Positions 8,586 to 15,684 of a DNA stretch of 64,000 nucleotides are shown piece by piece. The notes below the pieces were generated by a model. It made no database searches. It was not told where the DNA came from and worked only from the letters and a program-made list of their open reading frames with translations. A program made the position numbers and the translations under genes. Within the stretch, counting starts at the first letter, position 1; each line of letters begins with the position of its first letter. The stretch comes from an uncultured Collinsella sp. (GTDB lineage: Bacteria > Actinomycetota > Coriobacteriia > Coriobacteriales > Coriobacteriaceae): contig UQKL01000013.1 of assembly GCA_900541695.1 (NCBI GenBank), positions 5,475-69,474 of the forward strand, in the 5' to 3' direction.

Positions 8586-10205
8586 TCAGGCAATTTCAAT
8601 CACTTCATCGCATGCCGAAATGAGCACAGGGTCGTGCGTAGCGATGACTGTGATATGTCGCCCCTTTCTTTCCTTAAGGATTTCGATAAACGCCTGCTTG
8701 CTTTGGCTGTCGAGTGCAGATGTCGGCTCATCAAACATCATCACGTCCGGGTTTTTCAGCAATTGGCGAATAATCGCTATTTTTTGCTTCTCTCCTCCTG
8801 AAATGTTGTTCTGCTTATCGTCCAGCTCGACATCAAGTCCACCACTTGAATCGACCATCTTTTTAAGCCCCATTCTCTCAATGAGGCTCTCAAGGTCACG
8901 CTCTTCAGTGCTTCTGCAGCAAAGAATTAAATTGTCCCGTATCGACCCCTCGGTCAGGGGCGGCTCCTGCTCCGTAATCCCGATATTGCGCTTCCGCAGC
9001 GCATAGCGGTCCAGAGAGCCCAAGGGCTTGTTGTTAATCCAAATATCCCCCTTGCAGTTTTCTGGATCGCAACCGCTTATCACATCCAGCAGCGTGCTCT
9101 TACCGGAACCGTTCGGCCCAACGATTCCGTATACCTTTCCTTTTTCTAAAGAAGCCCGAATGTCCCTGAACGCGGTCTTTACAGACCCCGGATAGCTATA
9201 TGACAGCTCGGAACAGTTCACCTCGTAAACATCAGAGAGGATAATGGTCCCGTTTGAGTCCTCGGGCATGTCCAGCAACCGACGCAAACGCTCGTAGGAT
9301 ACCCTTGACGTTTGATAGTCCTTGCCCAACGCAAGGAAGAATTCAATAGCCGAAGAATAATAGGAGTAATAGCTTAGCGCCGTCATAAGATAGCCGGGCA
9401 GCAAATTGCCGTCGAGAACTTCCTTTGCACCCAGAATCAAGATTCCACCCTGCGCCAAAGACGTGACGACAGCATTGGCAAACGTAAAGGTCGCATTAAT
9501 TTGCTGGTTCTGATAAACGCAACGATATAGCTCTGCAAAAGAGTGCTCGAGCCTTTGCTTAAAAAATTCGAATAGAACATGCCTGCGGATAAATTGTGCG
9601 CTGCTAAGCTGCTTCTCCAGATCGGAAAAGAATCGAGCCTCCTGCTCTTGAGCCTCAAAACTTCTTGCGAACAAACACTTTTTGAAAAGCGAATAGACCG
9701 CGCCACTTATTATGCCAAGAGCCATGCACAGCATTGCCAGGTGACCGTTTATGGTCGCCAGGACAACAAACACCACAAGCAACGTCACTATATTGCTCAC
9801 ACTTTGGACACTTGCGTTTATAACAAATATCACCAAATCGTTAGCGTCATGATTAATCTGCTGATTGTAATATGAGGCATCGAAATTAATAAAGAAGGAC
9901 CGAGGTAGCCTTTGAACGTGACTTATCACCTCTTCATTCAATGCAAATCCCACATGTGTCTGTAAGTCGACATAGACCAGTTCGCTGGCGCAATTCAAAC
10001 CGGCTCGTACGATACCCAGCGCTGCTATCTCAGCGCCGATGGCGATTGCGCTTTCCCCATCTCGCGCGACACCGACAAAGTTGTTGACCAGTTGTCCCGT
10101 CAGAAAAGGAATTGCGAGACCAACCACAAGCGAGAGCAGGCACATTAGAAGATAGGTTATATACTTTGGATTCTTAATTATTGTTCTTGCGCAGAGATTA
10201 AACAT
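8586..10205 (-). CDS. ABC exporter (fused membrane and ATPase domains) of the RiPP operon
   Basis: The 539-residue protein has an N-terminal transmembrane region (residues 1 to about 310, first helices YLLMCLLSLVVGLAIPF) and a C-terminal ATPase. The ATPase has Walker A GPNGSGKST, signature ISGGEKQK, Walker [13 protein letters not shown] and switch His in IATHDP. It lacks an N-terminal C39 peptidase, so it would export a peptide without cleaving a leader itself. It is the last gene of the Cys-rich peptide operon. Its ATG overlaps by eight bases the end of the reading frame that continues past the maturase's TGA, which argues the two were translationally coupled. The likely job is export of the matured peptide. 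Confidence 0.85.
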   Translation of the reverse strand: MFNLCARTIIKNPKYITYLLMCLLSLVVGLAIPFLTGQLVNNFVGVARDGESAIAIGAEIAALGIVRAGLNCASELVYVDLQTHVGFALNEEVISHVQRLPRSFFINFDASYYNQQINHDANDLVIFVINASVQSVSNIVTLLVVFVVLATINGHLAMLCMALGIISGAVYSLFKKCLFARSFEAQEQEARFFSDLEKQLSSAQFIRRHVLFEFFKQRLEHSFAELYRCVYQNQQINATFTFANAVVTSLAQGGILILGAKEVLDGNLLPGYLMTALSYYSYYSSAIEFFLALGKDYQTSRVSYERLRRLLDMPEDSNGTIILSDVYEVNCSELSYSYPGSVKTAFRDIRASLEKGKVYGIVGPNGSGKSTLLDVISGCDPENCKGDIWINNKPLGSLDRYALRKRNIGITEQEPPLTEGSIRDNLILCCRSTEERDLESLIERMGLKKMVDSSGGLDVELDDKQNNISGGEKQKIAIIRQLLKNPDVMMFDEPTSALDSQSKQAFIEILKERKGRHITVIATHDPVLISACDEVIEIA

Positions 10206-10305
10206 GAGCTGAATCCAGTTCCGAAAGCAATCGCTGAGCCTTCTCGGTCAAAATCATTCGTTGGCGCACCTGATACCTTTGAGATACGCACTGTTTTGAC
10301 CCTCA
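10198..10305 (-). other. In-frame continuation of the maturase beyond a TGA codon
   Basis: The maturase frame meets TGA at 10305-10303. It then stays open for 34 codons to TAA at 10200-10198, encoding GSKQCVSQRYQVRQRMI and a charged helix. The segment supplies the Cys expected after the CxGGCP motif at the end of a SPASM domain. It finishes eight bases inside the exporter start, the usual overlap of coupled genes. It therefore looks like the true C-terminus of the enzyme, cut off by a nonsense codon, reached by readthrough, or hidden by a sequencing error. Confidence 0.75.
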
Positions 10306-11490
10306 ATGAAGAGCGTGATTAGGGCAACCTCCCATGCATGAGGGATAGGCAAAACACTCTTCACACTCATGATCGCTCGGCTCATAGTTTAGCCATTGGA
10401 CCAGCTGAGCATTCATCCTCGGCCCTTCGGCAAGCGTGCCGACGCAGCGTTCACGCATCCCGATTTCGTCCCAACATTTATAAAGATAGCCCTCCGGATC
10501 CACTACAAACGACCCTGCACAAACGGCGCCACATATAGCCGGATTAAAGCGCACCGTCAGGTCAACATAGAACCCCCTATCAACTGCATGACTATAAAAG
10601 TCCAGCTCTTCCTGAGAAAACGCCTCCATCGAAAAACAACTACTGTCACTTGGGCACGTATCGTTAATATTGTCGACAGGCGCCAGATAGAATCCAACCT
10701 TGTTTTTAAGGCCCTTTTCCTCGAGTGCATCCAGCAAATCGCCAGCACCGACAATGTTATGGGCATCGACATTGCACCTGATGGAAATATCCAACAGATG
10801 CGTGACTTTAGAAACGTTGTCTAGAATCGCATCGTACGTCGGCTGTCCGTTCCGCAAGAACCGCCGAGAATCGTGGTCCTTTCGAGACCCGTCCAAGGTT
10901 ATTTGAGCCATCTTGACGTCACAAGCCGCGAGAGTCTCGGCCACTTCTGGCGTCAGAAGATATCCATTTGTAACGATGGATGCCGAATAGGAGCACTCTG
11001 GATTAAGGATCGCCTTTATACGCTCTGTAAGCCGCTGAATTCTATCGACTTGCAACAACGGCTCTCCACCATACCAACCGATCTCAAGCTCGCTCAGCCC
11101 CCGTGAACGCTCCTTTACGAATGAGACAAGCCGGTCTTCAACCTCCGGAGTCATTGTCGTTTTGCGTTGTCCTTTTTCATAACAGTATGGGCAACAGAAG
11201 TTGCACTCCAATGTCGGGGCTATCGTCAAGCCTAGAGAGCGATTGGAAAATCGAGCAAGATGGCCCATCGCCTTCATTTCCTCTTTTTCGTCACGATCAT
11301 CTTCTAACAGCATTCCTCCTTGAAGCAACGCTTCGCGCAATTCATCTGGCTCACATTCGGTTCCCGATACCATGCGGCACATACTTTCTGCATGTTGTTT
11401 ATCCAACGAAAGGATTGCGCCAGTCTTTGAATTCATCACCAGCGTTCTTTCGCTGTGGTTTTCAATCAAGTTGTATTGAGACGGCTTCAT
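10303..11490 (-). CDS. Radical SAM/SPASM peptide maturase (C-terminus cut by TGA)
   Basis: The frame encodes 395 residues to the TGA. Residues 1 to about 85 resemble a small peptide-binding (RRE-like) region. The radical SAM cluster motif is CNFCCPYC (Cys 96, 100 and 103), followed by GWYGGEPLL. SPASM cysteines appear in CGAVCAGSF, YKCWDE and CEECFAYPSCMGGCP. Such enzymes install thioether or other cross-links in Cys-containing peptides using S-adenosylmethionine and auxiliary iron-sulfur clusters. The ATG at 11490 follows a GAGGGAT ribosome site. The gene sits between the ABC-2 permeases and the exporter; the Cys-rich peptide encoded at the head of the operon is the natural substrate. The enzyme as terminated lacks the last SPASM cysteine. 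Confidence 0.85.
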   Translation of the reverse strand: MKPSQYNLIENHSERTLVMNSKTGAILSLDKQHAESMCRMVSGTECEPDELREALLQGGMLLEDDRDEKEEMKAMGHLARFSNRSLGLTIAPTLECNFCCPYCYEKGQRKTTMTPEVEDRLVSFVKERSRGLSELEIGWYGGEPLLQVDRIQRLTERIKAILNPECSYSASIVTNGYLLTPEVAETLAACDVKMAQITLDGSRKDHDSRRFLRNGQPTYDAILDNVSKVTHLLDISIRCNVDAHNIVGAGDLLDALEEKGLKNKVGFYLAPVDNINDTCPSDSSCFSMEAFSQEELDFYSHAVDRGFYVDLTVRFNPAICGAVCAGSFVVDPEGYLYKCWDEIGMRERCVGTLAEGPRMNAQLVQWLNYEPSDHECEECFAYPSCMGGCPNHALH

Positions 11491-11511
11491 ATGATTATCC
11501 CTCACAAACAA

Positions 11512-12330
11512 TCAAAGAAATTTCGACCGTAATCGGTCGACGGTAAAGCAAATGGCAAAAACGCTTGCTACGTTTATTAGGCAGTCAATTAAAATCGAGA
11601 TGCATTGACCATTCCCCAACGGGGTCACGCCGCAAATCCACATGAGCATCGAGGCTGGAAGCGGAAGCATGGAATTAGCCCCGAGCTGTATGTAGATCGC
11701 TACGACGTTGACAAGTAACAGCATGCCAATCGGACCGAAGCCGGACCCAAAATAGGAAACAACGATTACACAAGAAACCACGCATGCAAGGCAGGCAGCG
11801 GCAGCAAGAACAAGTCGATAGCAAAATACATACAGGTTGAAATACTGCTGAGCATCCAAAACGATCGCGCAGTTAAGACAGTACAAAACGACACTCGACA
11901 GGATAAACGCGCCCAAAAGGGCAAAAGAAGACAGCACCACTCGCGCAACGATAGCGCACGCCCGCTTCCCTCCTCGTGCCTCCGACAGCCCCCATGGTTC
12001 CTCGACAAAGCCCGAGCTGACAAAGCGCGGCACAATGCAAGCCGCGATGAACGGAAAGAACAATGCATGAGCCAACGGGGCTACGTTGAACAGCAGGCCG
12101 CGAAAAACCTCTGCATTACCAAATAGAAGGACATCCTCTGCCGATAGCCGAAGCGTCGGGTCTGGGAAAAAGCCCAAGAAACTGTTCTCACGGAGGCTAC
12201 AGAACCACATCGGGAAAGAATTAATCTGCAATACCACCATGCACGCATAAATTACCAGGATTAAGGCGTACGTCCATTTGCTCGCATGCTTCAATTCTGA
12301 ATGAAGGAATCTTTTAATCTGACGAGCCAT
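11512..12330 (-). CDS. ABC-2 type permease (immunity/self-protection transporter subunit)
   Basis: The 272-residue hydrophobic protein has about six membrane segments and resembles the LanE/LanG-like permeases of bacteriocin immunity ABC systems in size and layout. The ATG at 12330 is chosen for its GGGGGTG ribosome site; it overlaps the upstream permease by 17 bases. Its stop lies 21 bases before the maturase start. With the second permease and the ATPase it should expel the peptide from the producer's membrane, an inference from operon context. Confidence 0.75.
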   Translation of the reverse strand: MARQIKRFLHSELKHASKWTYALILVIYACMVVLQINSFPMWFCSLRENSFLGFFPDPTLRLSAEDVLLFGNAEVFRGLLFNVAPLAHALFFPFIAACIVPRFVSSGFVEEPWGLSEARGGKRACAIVARVVLSSFALLGAFILSSVVLYCLNCAIVLDAQQYFNLYVFCYRLVLAAAACLACVVSCVIVVSYFGSGFGPIGMLLLVNVVAIYIQLGANSMLPLPASMLMWICGVTPLGNGQCISILIDCLINVASVFAICFTVDRLRSKFL

Positions 12331-13138
12331 TGAGCACACCCCCAGCACGAAAGTTCACGAGAGCGTAAATCAATACCGATAGACAGCTGGCTGCCGCGCC
12401 ATATCCCAGAAGCGTCAGCTGCCCCATATCGCTATACCCAAGGGCACATCCGACTCCAAGGTACGGCCCCGGAAGAAAGAAGATCCATCGCAAGGACGGT
12501 ATGGGCGTCTGAAGGTAAGTTCCGTAGAGCGTCAAGCTCATGACAAATCCAACTATCACCACGGCCCCGCTCAATACAGCGCTGCCCGTAATCCGATAGA
12601 TGGTCACCGTCTCCAGCGCAACCGATATCACCAATACGGCGTTGACTATCATTGCAGGCAAAAATGCAGCCAGCATGCCATGCACGTAGTTTTGCCCTCC
12701 ACGTGTTACGGCTATGGCAAAAAGAAGAAGGCAAAGCGCACTATATGCTGCGCCAATTATGAAAGCAGACGAAAATGCATGTGCTAGAGCGCCATTAAAG
12801 CGGGCGAGACCTCTTGCCATAGAAATTCGGTATCCCTCTTCATAGCCGCGCTCCTGCAAAATCACCAGACAAACGATGAGTGGAACGAACAGGGATGTGC
12901 CGGCAAAAGCGCTGCGCACAAGGGATTCATCGGGTGCAGAAGGATCGATTACATTCCAGCAGAAGCCAATATCCTCCCCAAAAACGCTATTGCCAAAGGC
13001 GAGCAACGTTGTTCCGTTTTTTAGAAAGACACCGAAGAGAAGGCCGAACGCCAGCATAAGCGCAAGACCAAACTTCGCCGGAAACATCCTGTGCAGACGC
13101 ATCATATCTGCCTTTATGGGATGAATCGCCCGCTTCAT
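12314..13138 (-). CDS. ABC-2 type permease, second subunit
   Basis: The 274-residue protein has an N-terminal helix (FGLALMLAFGLLFGVFL), an extracellular loop of about 50 residues and five further hydrophobic segments. Its start overlaps the ATPase stop as ATGA, so it is coupled to the ATPase. It contains the EGYRISMARG cytoplasmic segment often seen in ABC-2 permeases near the ATPase contact. It forms an ABC-2 transporter with its neighbours. Confidence 0.75.
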   Translation of the reverse strand: MKRAIHPIKADMMRLHRMFPAKFGLALMLAFGLLFGVFLKNGTTLLAFGNSVFGEDIGFCWNVIDPSAPDESLVRSAFAGTSLFVPLIVCLVILQERGYEEGYRISMARGLARFNGALAHAFSSAFIIGAAYSALCLLLFAIAVTRGGQNYVHGMLAAFLPAMIVNAVLVISVALETVTIYRITGSAVLSGAVVIVGFVMSLTLYGTYLQTPIPSLRWIFFLPGPYLGVGCALGYSDMGQLTLLGYGAAASCLSVLIYALVNFRAGGVLNGSSD

Positions 13139-13860
13139 AGCGAGACCGCCTTCATCAAGCGCCTGTAATACTCTTTTAGGGACGACGCCTCATCCCTTAT
13201 GACATCCATCGATTCCTTTTTCAGCAGTTCACCGTCATGAATAAACACGCAACTTGTTGCAACCGATGCCAACTCATCCAAATCATGGCTAGAGATGAGC
13301 ATGGTCTTACCCTGTTCTCGATTCAATCGGCCGATAAGGGCCCATATACTCTCGATGCCCAGCGGGTCCAATCCATTTGCCGGCTCATCGAAAATTAGTA
13401 CGTCAGTGTCACCCAACAAAGCCGTAGCTATATCCAGCCGCCGTTTCATTCCCAAAGAAAAACTGCTTACGCTCTTTTTTTCATCGACGTCCAGCCCGAC
13501 TAAGCTCAAAACGCGAGGAATCTCACGATTCCCATCAAGCCCCCATTCCGCACATCGAATTTGAAGATTCTCAATCGCGCTGAGAGATTGGTATGCTCCG
13601 CTGGAATCTGGCACATAGCCGACACGCGTCCGCATCAGACCAAGCTCTTTTTTCGACTTGCCTCCAAAGAGCTCCACGCTCCCCGACGATGGCTCACAGA
13701 GGCCCAGCACTATTTTGATAAGCGTGCTTTTGCCCGCCCCGTTTGCACCAACAAGGGCGCAAAGCTCAGATTGATTCACCTCGAAGGAAACGTCATGCAA
13801 CACACGCCGTTTTCCATAGCGCTTTGACACCTTTGATAGTTTTATCGCTGATGCGTTCAT
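13135..13860 (-). CDS. ABC transporter ATPase of the RiPP operon (LanF-like)
   Basis: The 241-residue ATPase has Walker A GANGAGKST, signature SFSLGMKRR, Walker B VLIFDEPANGLD and switch His in ISSHDLDEL. This pattern (DEPANGLDP) is typical of ATPases paired with ABC-2 permeases such as bacteriocin immunity systems. The ATG at 13860 is preceded by GGGAGG. It is the first gene after the precursor and its attenuating hairpin. Confidence 0.88.
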   Translation of the reverse strand: MNASAIKLSKVSKRYGKRRVLHDVSFEVNQSELCALVGANGAGKSTLIKIVLGLCEPSSGSVELFGGKSKKELGLMRTRVGYVPDSSGAYQSLSAIENLQIRCAEWGLDGNREIPRVLSLVGLDVDEKKSVSSFSLGMKRRLDIATALLGDTDVLIFDEPANGLDPLGIESIWALIGRLNREQGKTMLISSHDLDELASVATSCVFIHDGELLKKESMDVIRDEASSLKEYYRRLMKAVSL

Positions 13861-13889
13861 TGGCCTCCCGTTCTGCTTGGTAGCAAAAC

Positions 13890-13921
13890 CGCTGTTGCCA
13901 GACTCTCGCCTGGCAACAGCC
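13890..13921 (-). terminator. Attenuating hairpin between the peptide gene and the rest of the operon
   Basis: On the minus strand GCTGTTGCCAG pairs with CTGGCAACAGC, followed by GGTTTTGC. It starts eight bases after the precursor stop. Such hairpins usually let the short precursor transcript accumulate above the processing genes. Confidence 0.7.
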
Positions 13922-13928
13922 ACAACTG

Positions 13929-14057
13929 CTAGAAATAAACAACGCAGTTGTTTTTACTGCAGTTCTTAGTGCAGACGCGTGCTCCACAGAATTTCTTGCA
14001 GTAACCGTTGCACCCACCACCGGGGTCCACATAACTTGGTTTGACAATCCAGCTCAT
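13929..14057 (-). CDS. Cys-rich RiPP precursor peptide (42 residues)
   Basis: This small gene has an ideal AAAGGAGG ribosome site seven bases before ATG. It encodes a 15-residue leader-like start (MSWIVKPSYVDPGGG) and a 27-residue tail with six cysteines at 16, 20, 24, 29, 33 and 38, spaced 4-4-5-4-5, and several Lys and Asn. It heads an operon containing a radical SAM/SPASM enzyme, an ABC-2 exporter and a peptide exporter, so it is very probably the ribosomal substrate. The GGG before the first Cys could be the leader cleavage site (inference). In style it recalls short Cys-rich substrates such as SCIFF or ranthipeptides, but the spacing is not one I can assign. Confidence 0.85.
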   Translation of the reverse strand: MSWIVKPSYVDPGGGCNGYCKKFCGARVCTKNCSKNNCVVYF

Positions 14058-14092
14058 ATCGTTCCTCCTTTCTTTTATCGTTTTCCATTCTT

Positions 14093-14124
14093 ATTATTGT
14101 TTTTCGATAACTCATATTTGTCAA
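14093..14124 (-). promoter_or_regulatory. Precursor promoter region with putative XRE operator
   Basis: On the minus strand a TTGACA (14124-14119) precedes GAGTTATCGAAAAACAATA, which closely matches AGTTTATCGAACAACGATA in front of the DUF2975/XRE genes. A TTATCG/CGATAA inverted pair spans 14076-14110. The -10 hexamer is not clear. The shared motif suggests the adjacent XRE regulator acts here. Confidence 0.45.
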
Positions 14125-14130
14125 GATAAT

Positions 14131-14167
14131 CTAAAAGACGGAATCCGTGTTAGACACGGGTTCCTTC
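14131..14167 (-). terminator. Terminator of the DUF2975/XRE operon
   Basis: On the minus strand GGAACCCGTG pairs with CACGGATTCC, followed by GTCTTTTAGATT. It lies 35 bases after the XRE stop codon. Confidence 0.8.
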
Positions 14168-14201
14168 ACGCTGATATTTCGTTTTAGTTGTTCGCCTTAA
14201 G

Positions 14202-14531
14202 CTACTCGTCGCTCAAATCGACAGCGAAGACCGATGTCGGAAGCGACGCCTCATTGCCTCTGCCATCCCGCATCTGCCTCACGGCATTCTTCGCGCGCTC
14301 GACAATAAGTTCCTCGAGCTCTTTCTCGCTCACGCGCTGAATAATATCTCCCGGTTGACAATCAAGCTCATCACAGATTTCAAGAAGCGTCTTAAGACGA
14401 ATAGCTTTAATTTTTCCGTTTCTTAGCTTAGAAATATTAGCCGGAGTATGCCCCGTGGCACGAATCAGATCAGAGCTGGTCTTTCCGGTCTTAAGCAGCT
14501 GCGTCTCAAGCTCGATGATGAGATAGCTCAT
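14202..14531 (-). CDS. XRE-family (Cro/CI-like) transcriptional regulator
   Basis: The 109-residue protein starts with a helix-turn-helix: LLKTGKTSSDLIRATGHTPANISKLRNGKIKAIRLKTLLEICDELDCQPGDII. This is the short XRE type usually encoded beside DUF2975 membrane proteins. A 40-residue Glu/Arg-rich tail follows. It starts eight bases after the DUF2975 stop, so the pair is one operon. A motif upstream of that operon recurs before the Cys-rich peptide gene, which suggests this protein controls both. Confidence 0.85.
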   Translation of the reverse strand: MSYLIIELETQLLKTGKTSSDLIRATGHTPANISKLRNGKIKAIRLKTLLEICDELDCQPGDIIQRVSEKELEELIVERAKNAVRQMRDGRGNEASLPTSVFAVDLSDE

Positions 14532-14539
14532 GTTTCCTC

Positions 14540-15100
14540 CTACACAAGCTCGTCAGACTGCTCTTGGAGCAGCGAGGCATAACTCCAGATCGCCGAGATA
14601 AACAGACAGACAACTGCGCCGATAAACGACCCCGCATCAAAGGTAGCGCCTTGGCAAATCTCAATAACGAAGGAATGAGGCACGATGTAAAGCTCCAGTC
14701 CGCCAATGGTGAGATTGACCGATTCATAGGCACCAACAAACGAAACCACGGCGTTAACAGCAAAGGCAAGTGCAAGAACACGGATAAGCCGCACATGCGC
14801 CTTGGTAAAGGGCGAGACGCCCCGAGAGATGTTATGGCTGATTCCGCACAAAACGATAAGCGAAACACCCACGACGAGTGCCAGGCACAGCCCGCTTGGG
14901 ATAACGATGCTCCCGCCATCGAGAAGCGTCACGACACCGAAAGAATCGACAGAAACAACGTTTGCAACCGTATACCAGATCACGTAAACAACCAACGCGG
15001 CAAAAGCGATGAGCATTCCCGCAAAAACGACCGCCATGCAAAAGCCAAGCTTCCTTACAGTCTCGCCCGCCTTGGCCATACGCTGAACGCTGTTGGACAT
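14540..15100 (-). CDS. DUF2975 membrane protein
   Basis: The 186-residue protein has four hydrophobic segments (around residues 18-45, 65-90, 105-130 and 150-175) and the ISRGVSPFTKAHVRLIRVLALAF motif that marks DUF2975 proteins. These are almost always paired with a small XRE regulator, as here. The ATG at 15100 follows a GAGGGTGAG ribosome site. The function is unknown; a membrane-sensing partner for the regulator is plausible. Confidence 0.8.
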   Translation of the reverse strand: MSNSVQRMAKAGETVRKLGFCMAVVFAGMLIAFAALVVYVIWYTVANVVSVDSFGVVTLLDGGSIVIPSGLCLALVVGVSLIVLCGISHNISRGVSPFTKAHVRLIRVLALAFAVNAVVSFVGAYESVNLTIGGLELYIVPHSFVIEICQGATFDAGSFIGAVVCLFISAIWSYASLLQEQSDELV

Positions 15101-15135
15101 ACACTCACCCTCATCGAATCTATCGTTATCGGAAT

Positions 15136-15155
15136 AGTTTATCGAACAACGATAT
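15136..15155. promoter_or_regulatory. Putative XRE operator upstream of the DUF2975 operon
   Basis: AGTTTATCGAACAACGATAT lies 36 bases upstream of the DUF2975 start, next to a further TATCGTTATCG. It closely matches the segment before the Cys-rich peptide gene (GAGTTATCGAAAAACAATA on the minus strand). Confidence 0.45.
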
Positions 15156-15215
15156 GGATTGCATGCGGAAAGCCCCGCCAGTGCGCGAGAGTGAATTTTT
15201 GGACACTTACCGAAC

Positions 15216-15279
15216 GAGAGTGGATAATCTCCCACTTTGAGGCCGCCACCGGGCCTAAAACGGGGGATTATCCACTCTC
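15216..15279. repeat. 64-bp double-stem palindrome
   Basis: GAGAGTGGATAATCTCCC pairs with its near-perfect inverted copy at 15262-15279 (one mismatch) around an inner GGCC/GGCC hairpin. It lies 3' of the minus-strand Hpt gene and may terminate that operon, although no T run follows. Confidence 0.75.
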
Positions 15280-15303
15280 ATAGTCATCAAAGCTTGCAAG
15301 CTC

Positions 15304-15660
15304 TTATGCAGCCGCCTCGCGCAGGGCCGACATCGTGGCCGCATATTGCTGCTGCAGCGCATGCATTCCTTCGCGAGCGCCGTCAACAGTATCGGCACCG
15401 CGCAGCGCTTCGGTCACCACGACCGCCGGCTCGTACAGATTATCGAATCCCAAGTTCTGGCTCACGCCCTTGAGCGTGTGCGCCGCCATAAACGCTGCCT
15501 TGGCGTCTCCTGCCGCCATGGCAGCCTCCAGCTTGTCCATACTCTCGTCATCCAAAAACTTGAGGGCAAAACGGGCAAGCATCTCCTCGCCCATCAGCCG
15601 AGTGCAAGCGTCATCATAATTGGCGCCGATCTTCTCATACGCCTCACGCATGGAAATCAT
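15304..15660 (-). CDS. Hpt-domain phosphotransfer protein
   Basis: The 118-residue all-helical protein has the phosphorylatable His 61 in AAHTLKGVSQNLG, the hallmark of histidine phosphotransfer domains. It should carry a phosphoryl group between a histidine kinase and a receiver. It follows the GGDEF/REC/HD-GYP gene by 24 bases and shares its operon, so the REC domain of that protein is the obvious partner. AAAGGAG precedes the ATG with long spacing. Confidence 0.88.
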   Translation of the reverse strand: MISMREAYEKIGANYDDACTRLMGEEMLARFALKFLDDESMDKLEAAMAAGDAKAAFMAAHTLKGVSQNLGFDNLYEPAVVVTEALRGADTVDGAREGMHALQQQYAATMSALREAAA

Positions 15661-15684
15661 GGGTTAAAAACTCCTTTGGTCAAA

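Noticed and set aside
10303..10305. Reading the TGA as selenocysteine
   Set aside because: The position is not a SPASM cysteine and I see no strong stem-loop of SECIS type immediately after it; nonsense mutation, error or simple readthrough is likelier.
13793..14047. An 84-codon minus-strand frame overlapping the RiPP precursor in another frame
   Set aside because: It has no ribosome site, and the 42-residue Cys-rich frame there has an ideal one and fits the operon.
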